From: Myxococcales bacterium
GTDB taxonomy: Bacteria > Myxococcota > Myxococcia > Myxococcales > Myxococcaceae
Direction: 5' to 3'
DNA length: 64,000 nucleotides
NCBI GenBank assembly: GCA_020846875.1
Contig: JADLDB010000128.1
Location: 1 to 64,000, forward strand
Below, one piece after another: positions 37,901 through 44,515 of this stretch. A model generated the notes under the pieces. It saw only the letters and a program-made list of their open reading frames with translations. It did not search any database and was not told where the DNA came from. The number at the start of each line of letters is the position of its first letter. Positions within the stretch are counted from its first letter, which is position 1. A program made the position numbers and the translations under genes.

Positions 37901-38537
37901 CGCCTGGGACCGCCGCCTCGAGGAGCTGGGCTTCTCCGTCTTGACCGCCGCGAAGCGCGAGGGCCGCTGCGCGGTGGTGCTGATTGGCCGCCCGTACCAC
38001 GCGGACCCCGGCCTGCACCACGAGCTGGGCAGCGAGCTGTCCGCGCTCGGCCGCAGCGCGCTGACGCTGCGCGCCCTGCCCCACTCGGAGGACCTGGTGG
38101 CCGCGGCGGGCTGCGGAAACCCGCACGACGCGTCCGACCTGCCCTTCCTCACCAACTCCGGGGACGGCGAGCGGATGTCGGCGGCGCGCTTCGTCGGCTG
38201 GCACCCGGCGCTGGTGGCCGTGGAGCTGTCCAGCTTCAAGTGCGGCCAGGACGCGTCGCTGTACGGGCACGTGGCCGCGGCCGCGCGGGGGCGCGACGGC
38301 AAGCCCTTCCTCGCGCTGCACGACCTCGACGAGACGCGGCCGGTGGCCTCACTGCGCCTGCGCCTGCGCACCTTCCTCGACGCCGTCGAGCGCTGGGAGC
38401 GCGGCGCCGGCGCCCGGGTGTCGCCCGCGCCCGCGCACGTCACGCGCGCGGAGAGCGGCACGGCGGCCTGGACCGGGACAGGCGGAAGCGAGCGCCCGGC
38501 GACGGCGCCCCCCGCGCCTGGCAGGGAGGGGGCGTGA
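34929..38537 (+). CDS. Tandem BadF/HgdC ATPase with DUF2229 region (activase-like)
   Basis: A 1202-residue protein of the acyl-CoA dehydratase activase type. Two ASKHA ATPase domains occur in tandem (VGLDVGSTTVKAA and VGLDAGSTTVKAV). Each has a Cys pair 39 residues apart, Cys131/Cys170 and Cys449/Cys488, matching the spacing that holds the bridging [4Fe-4S] cluster in HgdC dimers. A four-Cys motif follows (CRLCPSHC ... ACERG). Next is a 17-unit pentapeptide repeat, then a DUF2229/HgdB-like region with CYPAKVAQAHVADL and SSFKCGQDASLYG. Such proteins use ATP to push electrons at low potential. GTG 34929 has GAGG at good spacing. The stop overlaps the next gene. Confidence 0.85.
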   Translation: MSRVDSQRSLEVCVGLDVGSTTVKAAAVAGGAVTFRAYRRHRGRVVEEALAAVEDARRAVGPAAVVVTGSAGAPIAERLGAEFVHEVHAVATAARAAVPGVRTIIELGGQDAKLLHLDAAGGLSTDMNERCAAGTGTVIDRIAFRLGVDEAALASLAVKDGPLPVVSARCGVFAETDVVALVKAGHPAKQVLAALLDAIVRQNLVALARGRPLPGPVCLLGGPNAFIPALAAAWRRHLEARWREYGVEPGAVVVPADAALFAAVGATLSREALEDIAQARGRRARLRTVTTPSPPPDDTGWLGATASAPVAAPRRTARAQPGAALVVGLDAGSTTVKAVALDACDAVVASAYRASTGNVFTDAAAVLKELHAQVQGADVQALGVTGYAGDLLGPVLGADCAEVETLAHARAARRFAPRADVVCDVGGQDIKVLMLDALGVRSFRLSHQCAAGNGALLASTAAALGVPLEQLAEVTERALRVPRFSVGCAVFLDTERVTAQRDGLSPSDILAGMTNVLPRNIWENVVGETSLEALGTVFVLSGGVQRNRAAVAAQAHYLRQRHPRVEVVVHPWAGEAGAIGAALAAREARPAGTRGRFIGLEAATALQVSAVSSDDTRCRLCPSHCARTVVSARRGDEVRAVVTGNACERGGLVPSVEALAAVDSGAVDSGAVDSGAGDSRAGDSRAGDSRAGDSRAGDSGAGDSRAGDSRAGDSRAGDSRAGDSGAGDSGAGDSRAGDSRAGDSGAVPATIPGDGESAEGAGGRASRASASSSGGGAAEPTTAGPRVPRGVNLVRLEATRLFRRHRAVQVVSSAGRGLRIAIPRVLAQYRAAPLFTHYFEALGVAREDLVLGEFTSEALWRRAAGRGTADACYPAKVAQAHVADLLARRAERPFDILFFPAVTHAVTSIKGCADTASCPVVAGTPLVTKVAFGADATGLLPEGVRLLTPALVLPRKRALSEALFESMCSVMPALTRGEHDAALAEGIAGQRAWDRRLEELGFSVLTAAKREGRCAVVLIGRPYHADPGLHHELGSELSALGRSALTLRALPHSEDLVAAAGCGNPHDASDLPFLTNSGDGERMSAARFVGWHPALVAVELSSFKCGQDASLYGHVAAAARGRDGKPFLALHDLDETRPVASLRLRLRTFLDAVERWERGAGARVSPAPAHVTRAESGTAAWTGTGGSERPATAPPAPGREGA
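36912..37166 (+). repeat. 15-bp minisatellite, 17 in-frame units
   Basis: Seventeen contiguous 15-base units of the form GKGGACTCTSGCGCC encode the pentapeptide (V/G)DS(G/R)A. The first three units begin GTG and the other 14 GGG. Units differ only at two bases plus one silent change, and a higher-order pattern is visible: four SRA units then one SGA unit occurs twice in a row. The array sits between the four-Cys motif and the DUF2229 region of the activase gene. The near-perfect copies point to recent expansion. Confidence 0.95.
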
Positions 38538-39883
38538 CGGCCCGGAGAGTGCTGCTCGGCGGCCTGGGGGCAGTCCGCGACGCGCTGGCCGTCGCGGCGC
38601 TTCGGGGCGCGGGGCTCGACGCGGAGCGCCTGCCGCCTCCGACGGACCTGGGCCTCGCGCGCGCCCGAGTGCTGGGCAACCACGGCCAGTGCAACCCGGC
38701 GCAGTACGCGGTGGGGACCGTCCTCGAGCGCGCGCGCGCCGCGCCCGAGGGGCCGGCGGCCTTCGCGCGCCGCCACGCCTGGCTCGTCCCCGCGTCCTGC
38801 GGGCCGTGCCGGCTGGCCGCCTTCCCGCTCGAGTGGGCCCGCGTGCTGGAGGGCGCCGGCCTGGCGGAGCTCCAGGTCGAGCTGTTCGACCAGTTCGCCT
38901 TCGTCCCGGCGCTGGCGGCAGGCGCCGCGCGCGCCACGCCCACCCGGGGCCTGCTGCTGGCGCTGGTGGCGGGCGACGTGCTGGAGACGCTTGGCCATCG
39001 CCTGCGCCCCTTCGTCGAGGACGCCGGGGCGCTTGCGCAGGTCCTGAGCCACGGCACGGCGGCGCTGGCCAGCGCCTTCGAGGAGCGGCGGGAACCACGC
39101 CCGGTGCTGCGCGAGGTGGCCGCGCTGGCGCGGGCCCTGCCGACGCGCTTCGACCGGGTGCTGCCGCGCGTGCTGCTGGTCGGCGAGCCGTGGACGACGC
39201 TGACGGACGGGGACCCGAGCTACGCCATCGCCAGCCGCCTCGCCGAGCTGGGCGCGGAGGTGGACGCGCCGCGGCTGGTGGACTGGCTGCGCTCCATCGC
39301 CTGGCAGCGCTCGGGCGCCACCCTGAAGGCCGTCGAGGAGCGGCGCGCGGCGGCGCGGGCGGTGCGCAGCCTGGGGGCGGCGTGGCGCTTCCTGGCGCGC
39401 GCGGCCGGGCTGGAGGAGCCGCTCGAGGAGCCTGCGCGGCTCGGAGCGCTCGCGGCGCCCTGGTACCCGGCCGAGGTGCGCGGGGGCAGCAGCTTCCTTG
39501 AGGTCGGGCGCGCGCTGGCGGCGGCCCAGGCGCGCTCGACGCACCTGGTCCTCTCGCTCAAGCCCTTCGGCTGCCTGCCCTCGTCCGCCCTGTCCGACGG
39601 GGTGCTGGCGCCGGTGCTGGCGCGGCAGCAAGACGGCCCCACCTTCCTGGCGCTGGAGACCAGCGGAGACTCCCACGCCTCAGTGGACAGCCGCCTCGAG
39701 ATGGCCCTGCACTCGGCGGCGCTGCGGGCGATGGGCGAGCTGCGCGCGGCGTGTGACGGGCGCGGCGTGCGCGCCGAGGCGGTGCGCGCGGCGCTCCGGG
39801 CGAAGGCGCCTCGCCACCTCACCGGCCCGCGCGCCTTCGCCTGCACCGCGGCCGAGCTGGTCGCGCGCGGGGCGTGCCCCTGA
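38534..39883 (+). CDS. HgdB-like partner of the activase (COG3580/3581-like)
   Basis: A 449-residue protein resembling the C-terminal portion of long single-chain activases and the beta subunit of 2-hydroxyacyl-CoA dehydratases. Conserved-looking Cys occur in NHGQCNPAQYAVG, VPASCGPCRLAAF and LKPFGCLPSSA, suitable for Fe-S binding. LLVGEPWTTLTDGDPSYAI resembles the IGRPYHAD/GEP region of the family. The GTG start overlaps the activase stop (GTGA), so the two should be made together and probably form one complex. In many bacteria these parts are fused in one chain, so this split is worth noting. The substrate is unknown. Confidence 0.8.
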   Translation: MTARRVLLGGLGAVRDALAVAALRGAGLDAERLPPPTDLGLARARVLGNHGQCNPAQYAVGTVLERARAAPEGPAAFARRHAWLVPASCGPCRLAAFPLEWARVLEGAGLAELQVELFDQFAFVPALAAGAARATPTRGLLLALVAGDVLETLGHRLRPFVEDAGALAQVLSHGTAALASAFEERREPRPVLREVAALARALPTRFDRVLPRVLLVGEPWTTLTDGDPSYAIASRLAELGAEVDAPRLVDWLRSIAWQRSGATLKAVEERRAAARAVRSLGAAWRFLARAAGLEEPLEEPARLGALAAPWYPAEVRGGSSFLEVGRALAAAQARSTHLVLSLKPFGCLPSSALSDGVLAPVLARQQDGPTFLALETSGDSHASVDSRLEMALHSAALRAMGELRAACDGRGVRAEAVRAALRAKAPRHLTGPRAFACTAAELVARGACP

Positions 39884-40386
39884 CCGGCTTCGGCGCCACG
39901 GACCGTTGGCTGAAGAGCAGGACAGGGGAAGCAGGCCAGCATCCTCGGTGCGCCGCGGGGTGCGTCGGCGAGAGAGGCCAGCACTTCGTCGTCCCGCCCC
40001 GGGCGCCTTCGCGGCGCCCGCGCCGCAGCGCCACCGTCAGGCGGCCCTCCCTTCACCTCGTCCTGAGCGCAGCCGCGGCACGCGTCGAGGAAGCAGTCGA
40101 CGGTGCGAGTCACAGGCGCCCCCCGGCACCGCGCTTGCGCCGGCCGGGCTCGCGTCGGTGCGCGTGCTGGGGGGTGAACACCACAGCGCGGCCAGCCTTC
40201 GCGGCCCGCTCGTTCAGCCGACTTCGTGGAAGGACTCGGCCGAGCACTCCCGGTCCTCGGTTCCGTGCTCGGGCGCCCAACCCGTGCCCACGACGCCCCG
40301 TTGGGGGCGAGTTCCAACTGCGGCGCGCTGGGCGACAGGAGCCGCCGCAGCGCAAAGCCTGCTTCTCGTCGAGGCGGGAGGACGCC
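39884..40386. other. About 500-bp intergenic region, nothing recognised
   Basis: Between convergent genes. Six-frame reading gives only Arg/Pro/Ala-rich sequence without the third-position bias of true genes, and no long hairpin or repeat stood out. It may be eroded DNA. Confidence 0.4.
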
Positions 40387-40824
40387 TCACTTCTTCTTCC
40401 GCGACTCCGCGAGCGCCTTGGCCCCCGCGCGCCCGCGCGGCAGCACCAGGTTCTTCACGCTGCCTGGCGCCGCGTTCTCCACCCAGTCCGCCGGCAATCG
40501 GTCCGTCTTCGCCAGCATGCGGAACTTCTGGTAGTGCGCGGAGCAATACCCCTTGCTGCGCGCGGACCGCCGGCAGCCCTTCAGCGCACACGGCCGCGCC
40601 TCACCGGCCTTCCGCCCCGGCCGCCCGGGACCGCGCCGGCCCGCCGTGAGGAGCTTCGGTGGCCGCCCCGGCCCGCGCTTGAAGGCTCCCCCGCCGAAGG
40701 CGCCCGCGAGCCGCGCGATGATGGCGCCCTGGGCCTGCAACTCAGAGATGGCTGCCGCCATCGGCCCCATCGCCCGCTGCACCTCGTCGCGCACCATGTC
40801 CCGCAGCACCTTGTCGACCGACAT
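40387..40824 (-). CDS. AT-hook and Cys/His zinc-motif DNA-binding protein
   Basis: A 145-residue basic protein. The N-terminal 50 residues are helical and probably dimerise. Two AT-hook-like motifs follow (GPGRPPK near 50 and RRGPGRPGRK near 62), which bind the minor groove of A/T-rich DNA. Then comes CALKGC...GYCSAH, a likely zinc site of the pattern C-x4-C-x10-C-x2-H. The C-terminus is Lys/Arg-rich (ESRKKK). It is probably nucleoid-associated or regulatory. AGGAG sits six bases before the ATG. The upstream region is unusually A/T-rich for this genome and could be its own target. Confidence 0.7.
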   Translation of the reverse strand: MSVDKVLRDMVRDEVQRAMGPMAAAISELQAQGAIIARLAGAFGGGAFKRGPGRPPKLLTAGRRGPGRPGRKAGEARPCALKGCRRSARSKGYCSAHYQKFRMLAKTDRLPADWVENAAPGSVKNLVLPRGRAGAKALAESRKKK

Positions 40825-40839
40825 TTCCGCTCCTGTCAT

Positions 40840-40959
40840 GCCCATATTCGCGTGGGCGTTTATGTTGATTTGCCGCCAACCTTCAATTGAAAGACAACCC
40901 AGTCACCAGGTGTGCGCCGGCGTAATCCTTTCACAAACAGCATGCAAGGAATTGCCCTC
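40840..40959. promoter_or_regulatory. A/T-rich promoter region with perfect palindrome
   Basis: This 120-base stretch is markedly A/T-richer than its surroundings and contains the palindrome TTCAATTGAA (about 40882-40891). It lies directly upstream of the AT-hook protein gene, which could autoregulate through it, and downstream of the asparaginase gene. Confidence 0.5.
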
Positions 40960-41847
40960 TCACGGGAGGAGCACGGCGCGGGGGCCGGAGAAGGCAGCGC
41001 CGGCCTGGCCGGACGACGTCACCCAGCTCACCGGCATGCGCGCGGTGCTGCGGGCCCAGGCCAGGCGCCCGTCGGGCAGCGCGAGGATGAGGCCGGCCTC
41101 GCCTCCCAGCCGCACCACCTCGGCGAGGCAGGCGTCGAGCGCGACGCCCGGGGCCTGTCCGCGGTCGAGGAGGTCGAGCAGCCGCCGCGTCAGCGTGAGG
41201 CGGATGATGTACTCGCCCACGCCGGTGGCGGACGCGGCGCCGAGGCGCGAGTCGGCGCAGGTGCCGCAGCCGATGAGGGGCGTGTCGCCCACGCGGCCGG
41301 GCAGCTTGCCGTTGGTGCCGCCGGTGGAGGTGGCCGCCGCCAGCCGGCTCTGCGCGTCCACGGCCACCGCGCCCACCGTGCCGTGCGTGTCCTGCCGGCG
41401 GGCCTCGAAGCGTCGGCGCGCGCGCGGCGTGACGAGGGACTGCGGGTCCACCTCGGGGAAGCCGCGCCGGCGGGCAAACGCGTCAGCCCCGGGGCCGGCG
41501 AGCAGCACGTGCGGGCTGCGCTCCATCACCGCGCGCGCGAGAGAAATGGGGTTTGCCACCGTGCGCACGCCGGCCACCGCGCCCGCCGACAGCGTGGTGC
41601 CGTCCATGAGAGAGGCGTCCATTTCGATGACGCCTTCGGCGTTGAGGACGCTGCCGGTGCCGGCATTGAAGTGAGGGTCGTCCTCCAGCGCGCGCACCGC
41701 GGCCTCCACCGCGTCCAGCGCGCTGCCGCCCTCCGAGAGGACGGCGTGGCCCGCTTTCGCTGCGGACTGACAGCCGGCTTCGGCCGCGGCCACGTCGTCG
41801 TCGGGAGAGGTGGGGCCGGCGCCCCCGTGCACGAGGATGGCAGGCAT
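40960..41847 (-). CDS. Isoaspartyl peptidase / L-asparaginase (Ntn hydrolase)
   Basis: A 295-residue plant-type asparaginase, close to the family length. It begins PAILVHGGAGP, the family signature. The self-processing nucleophile is Thr157 in DTHGTVGAVAVD, where autocleavage yields alpha and beta chains; GGTNGKLPGRVGDTPLIGCG contributes the substrate pocket. It would hydrolyse beta-aspartyl dipeptides or asparagine in the cytoplasm. It lies only 8 bases after the SH3-like lipoprotein gene, so it is probably read from the TonB operon, although its link to that operon's function is unclear. An in-frame GTG at 41859 overlapping the upstream stop is an alternative start. Confidence 0.9.
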   Translation of the reverse strand: MPAILVHGGAGPTSPDDDVAAAEAGCQSAAKAGHAVLSEGGSALDAVEAAVRALEDDPHFNAGTGSVLNAEGVIEMDASLMDGTTLSAGAVAGVRTVANPISLARAVMERSPHVLLAGPGADAFARRRGFPEVDPQSLVTPRARRRFEARRQDTHGTVGAVAVDAQSRLAAATSTGGTNGKLPGRVGDTPLIGCGTCADSRLGAASATGVGEYIIRLTLTRRLLDLLDRGQAPGVALDACLAEVVRLGGEAGLILALPDGRLAWARSTARMPVSWVTSSGQAGAAFSGPRAVLLP

Positions 41848-41855
41848 GGGTGGCT

Positions 41856-42956
41856 TCACAGCGTCTGGGGAAGGGCGGGCTTCGGCGCGGGCGCCGGCGG
41901 CGCAATCCACGGCGCGCAGTTGGCCGCGCCCGCGTCCATCAGGAAGGCCACGCCTTCCTCCGGGGCGAGCCAGTTGCTTCGGAAGGCCACCGGCACGAAG
42001 CGCTCCTCTCGCGTGCCGGGCCGGAAGGGCGTCGCCGCCGCCACCCGGCCCACGTGCACCACGCGCCCTCCCACGCGGGCGTACAGCTTCTGCTCCACCG
42101 CGCAGGCCAGCCAGGCGCTCTGGCCCTCGCCCGCCAGGCCGCCCAGCAGCCCGCCGTAGCCGAAGAGGTTGCTGGTGCCGTCCTTCTTCTCGGGCTCGCG
42201 CACCGACGCCGACGGCACCCACCCATGCCACACCGCGCCGCTCTGGTGCACGAAGGCGATGCGCGTCCAGTCTCCCTGCGCCTCGAGGCGGTGCACAGAC
42301 AGAGGCTCTACGCGGGCATGAAAGCCGCCCACCACCGCGCCGCCGGGCGCCTCGTGCACCGGCAGCGCCGCCTTTGCGTCGAGCAGCGCCAGCGGCGCGT
42401 CCTTCGGAAGGCCGGACCACTCCAGCGCGTCCGCGCGCTGCGGGTAGAGCGTCAGCGCTTCGCAGTCCACCTCCGCCACCGGGCGCTCGGAGGGCATGAA
42501 GTCCTTCATCGCCTCGTCGATGGGCATCACCTCGAGGTGGCCTTCCCGGGCCTCCACCACCACCACGTCGGCGCCGCGCGGCAGTATTCCCGCGCGGCCG
42601 GCCCGCGCCGTGGCGTAGGCCGCGAAGATGGGCTGGCCCGAGGCGTCCACGTCCGCGTCCAGCACCAGGCCGTCGCCCCGCCAGGTACCCTGGAAGAGGA
42701 AGTACGGGCCCGCCTTCTTCAACGAGCCCGTCACCATCGCCCCGCGCCAGACGTCCTTGCTGCCCCACACCGAGCGCGCCCGCGCCATCGGCAGCCCCGT
42801 CTCGGGGGCCAGCAGCACGCCGTTGTCGTGCCAGCGCAGGTTCTTCCAGAAGCACTTGCCTTCCGAGCGCAGGCTGGCGCTCGAGTACCAGCCCAGCTTC
42901 GTCGACGGGAGGCAGCCGCAGAGCATCAACGCCAGGAAGGAGGGGGCGAGCCGCAC
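41856..42956 (-). CDS. Hypothetical lipoprotein in TonB operon
   Basis: A 366-residue lipoprotein of unknown family with lipobox LMLCGC. Its sequence is mostly short beta strands, with segments such as VLDADVDASGQPIFAAY, ADVVVVEAREGHLEVMPI and WTRIAFVHQSGAVWHGWVPSASV. The last of these resembles an SH3-like (YgiM/bacterial SH3) domain, which often binds peptidoglycan or peptides. GTG 42956 was chosen over a TTG at 42992 because it begins the signal peptide and GAGGGC precedes it. The gene follows the EF-hand lipoprotein by 39 bases and precedes asparaginase by 8, in one transcription unit. Confidence 0.7.
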   Translation of the reverse strand: MRLAPSFLALMLCGCLPSTKLGWYSSASLRSEGKCFWKNLRWHDNGVLLAPETGLPMARARSVWGSKDVWRGAMVTGSLKKAGPYFLFQGTWRGDGLVLDADVDASGQPIFAAYATARAGRAGILPRGADVVVVEAREGHLEVMPIDEAMKDFMPSERPVAEVDCEALTLYPQRADALEWSGLPKDAPLALLDAKAALPVHEAPGGAVVGGFHARVEPLSVHRLEAQGDWTRIAFVHQSGAVWHGWVPSASVREPEKKDGTSNLFGYGGLLGGLAGEGQSAWLACAVEQKLYARVGGRVVHVGRVAAATPFRPGTREERFVPVAFRSNWLAPEEGVAFLMDAGAANCAPWIAPPAPAPKPALPQTL

Positions 42957-42995
42957 GCGCGCCCTCGTAGACCTCGACGCGCCCGGCCGCAACCC

Positions 42996-43829
42996 TCAGC
43001 GCGCCTTCGACACGCACTCCCCCTCGCCGCGGAAGTGGCCGACGGTGCGGCCGAGCGCGGTGACGAAGTCCTTGAGCGTCTTCACGCTGCCCGCGCTGCC
43101 GGTGCCGTACTGGCCGAGCGGCAGGCTGGTGAGCTGCACCGCGGCCAGCTCGTCCAGCGTCACCTCGCCGTCCTGGTTGGCGTCGGCGCCGGCGATGGCA
43201 TCGAAGCGCAGCCTGGCGTCGGGCGACTCCAGGTCGTCGTACCAGAGGTGGTCTCCGTGAATGGTGAGCTGCACCACCTCCTGCCCGCCGGTGGGCACGG
43301 TGACGCCTTCACCGAAGTCGTGGTTGGTGCACTCGTCGTAGAGGGTGTCGGTGGTGAAGCCCCAGGCGAGGTGCTTCGAGGCGGCGGCCTTCGAGGCGGT
43401 GGCCTCGATGAAGACGGAGTAGCCGCCCGCCTTCATGCGCTCGACGTCGGCGGCCTCGATGGCGCCCGCGGCCTCCACCGAGGGCGGCGCCGGGGCGATG
43501 GCGTAGCTGACCTTGTCCCACTTCTGCGCCGGCACGGAGGCGAAGGCGAGGAGCTCCACCGGACCCTTCTTGTGTTGGTCCACCACCTTCGCCACCGTCT
43601 GCTTCGGGCCCGCCTCGCCCGTCTTCTTCGCCAGCGTCACCTCGCCCAGCACCACGAGGAAGCGGGAGTAGGACAACTCCCAGCCGTCCACGAAGCCCAC
43701 CTCGGCGCCGGCGGCAGCCGGAATCCGGTCCTCGATGTACTCCTCGCCCCAGGTGGTGAAGACGACCGAGCCCGTCCCGCCCCCGCAGCCCGCCGACAGC
43801 GCTGCGCTCAACAACCAAAGCTTCCTCAT
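42996..43829 (-). CDS. EF-hand-containing lipoprotein in TonB operon
   Basis: A 277-residue lipoprotein; the signal peptide ends SAGCGGG. The body has no family I can name. It contains GSVVFTTWGEEYIEDRIPA near the mature N-terminus and FVDGWELSYSRFLVVLGEV, suggesting a beta-sandwich. A canonical EF-hand loop DANQDGEVTLDE with D, N, D, E, T and E at the six coordination positions lies near residue 218. His and acidic residues cluster in HGDHLWYDD. It probably binds a metal ion or ligand beside the TonB receptor. Its ATG overlaps the stop of the preceding gene (ATGA). Confidence 0.75.
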   Translation of the reverse strand: MRKLWLLSAALSAGCGGGTGSVVFTTWGEEYIEDRIPAAAGAEVGFVDGWELSYSRFLVVLGEVTLAKKTGEAGPKQTVAKVVDQHKKGPVELLAFASVPAQKWDKVSYAIAPAPPSVEAAGAIEAADVERMKAGGYSVFIEATASKAAASKHLAWGFTTDTLYDECTNHDFGEGVTVPTGGQEVVQLTIHGDHLWYDDLESPDARLRFDAIAGADANQDGEVTLDELAAVQLTSLPLGQYGTGSAGSVKTLKDFVTALGRTVGHFRGEGECVSKAR

Positions 43830-44515
43830 GGGTTTGCCTCCCAGACTGCGTGGTACGCCGAGGAGTCCTGCACTCCTCGTCCGAAGCCGTTGAAGCAGGG
43901 GCTGGCCGGGTCGAGCGGGTCAGCCCCCGTCCCCACCTGCGCGAAGTCCATCCGCGAGACGATGGCCTTCAAGTCGAAGGTCAGCCGCACCTGGCCCGCC
44001 GACGTGTCCATCTCATGCGCGAAGGCGATGGCTTCGATGGGGCCCGGCGGCGCAAAGCCCAGCGTGTCAAACGCCACACTCTGCGTGTCTTTGGTGGCGG
44101 TGCCGGCCAGGCGTAGGCCCGCGCTGCCCAGCGTCAGTTGCATCGAGCCGTAGGGCCCCGTCACGGCGTTGGTAGTGCCCCACGTCACCTCGCCGCCCAG
44201 CAGGTCCACGTCCAGCGGCGTCAGAAGCTCGCCCAGGGCCTCCCCTGGCACGTAGTGGCCCGGGTGCGCCCAGGCGGTGGAGACGAGGAGGTCCAGGGGG
44301 CTCCACCGGCGAGAAATCGCCGGCACCTCACCGGAGAAGAAGCGCGCCGAGGCGAGCGACACGGTGGCTGACGAGAGCGTCACCGTCCAGCCGGTGTCCG
44401 TCACCAGCGCGGCGCTCTCCTTCGACACCACCAGGGGAAAGGTCCGGCGGGTGCGGGCCGTGCCTCCGCAGGACAGGACAGACAATGCCAGGGCGAAAGC
44501 AACCATCGTCTTCAC
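43826..44515 (-). CDS. Putative metal-handling lipoprotein in TonB operon
   Basis: A 229-residue lipoprotein with lipobox SVLSC. A distinctive WAHPGHYVPGEALGELL segment near 80-100 carries two closely spaced His that could bind metal. Several beta-strand segments surround it (EVTWGTTNAVTGPYGSMQLTL). The family is not one I can name. GTG 44515 overlaps the TonB receptor stop (GTGA), and the stop overlaps the next ATG (ATGA). This coupling to a receptor on one side and a second lipoprotein on the other argues for a shared job in uptake of a metal or chelate. Confidence 0.72.
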   Translation of the reverse strand: MKTMVAFALALSVLSCGGTARTRRTFPLVVSKESAALVTDTGWTVTLSSATVSLASARFFSGEVPAISRRWSPLDLLVSTAWAHPGHYVPGEALGELLTPLDVDLLGGEVTWGTTNAVTGPYGSMQLTLGSAGLRLAGTATKDTQSVAFDTLGFAPPGPIEAIAFAHEMDTSAGQVRLTFDLKAIVSRMDFAQVGTGADPLDPASPCFNGFGRGVQDSSAYHAVWEANP

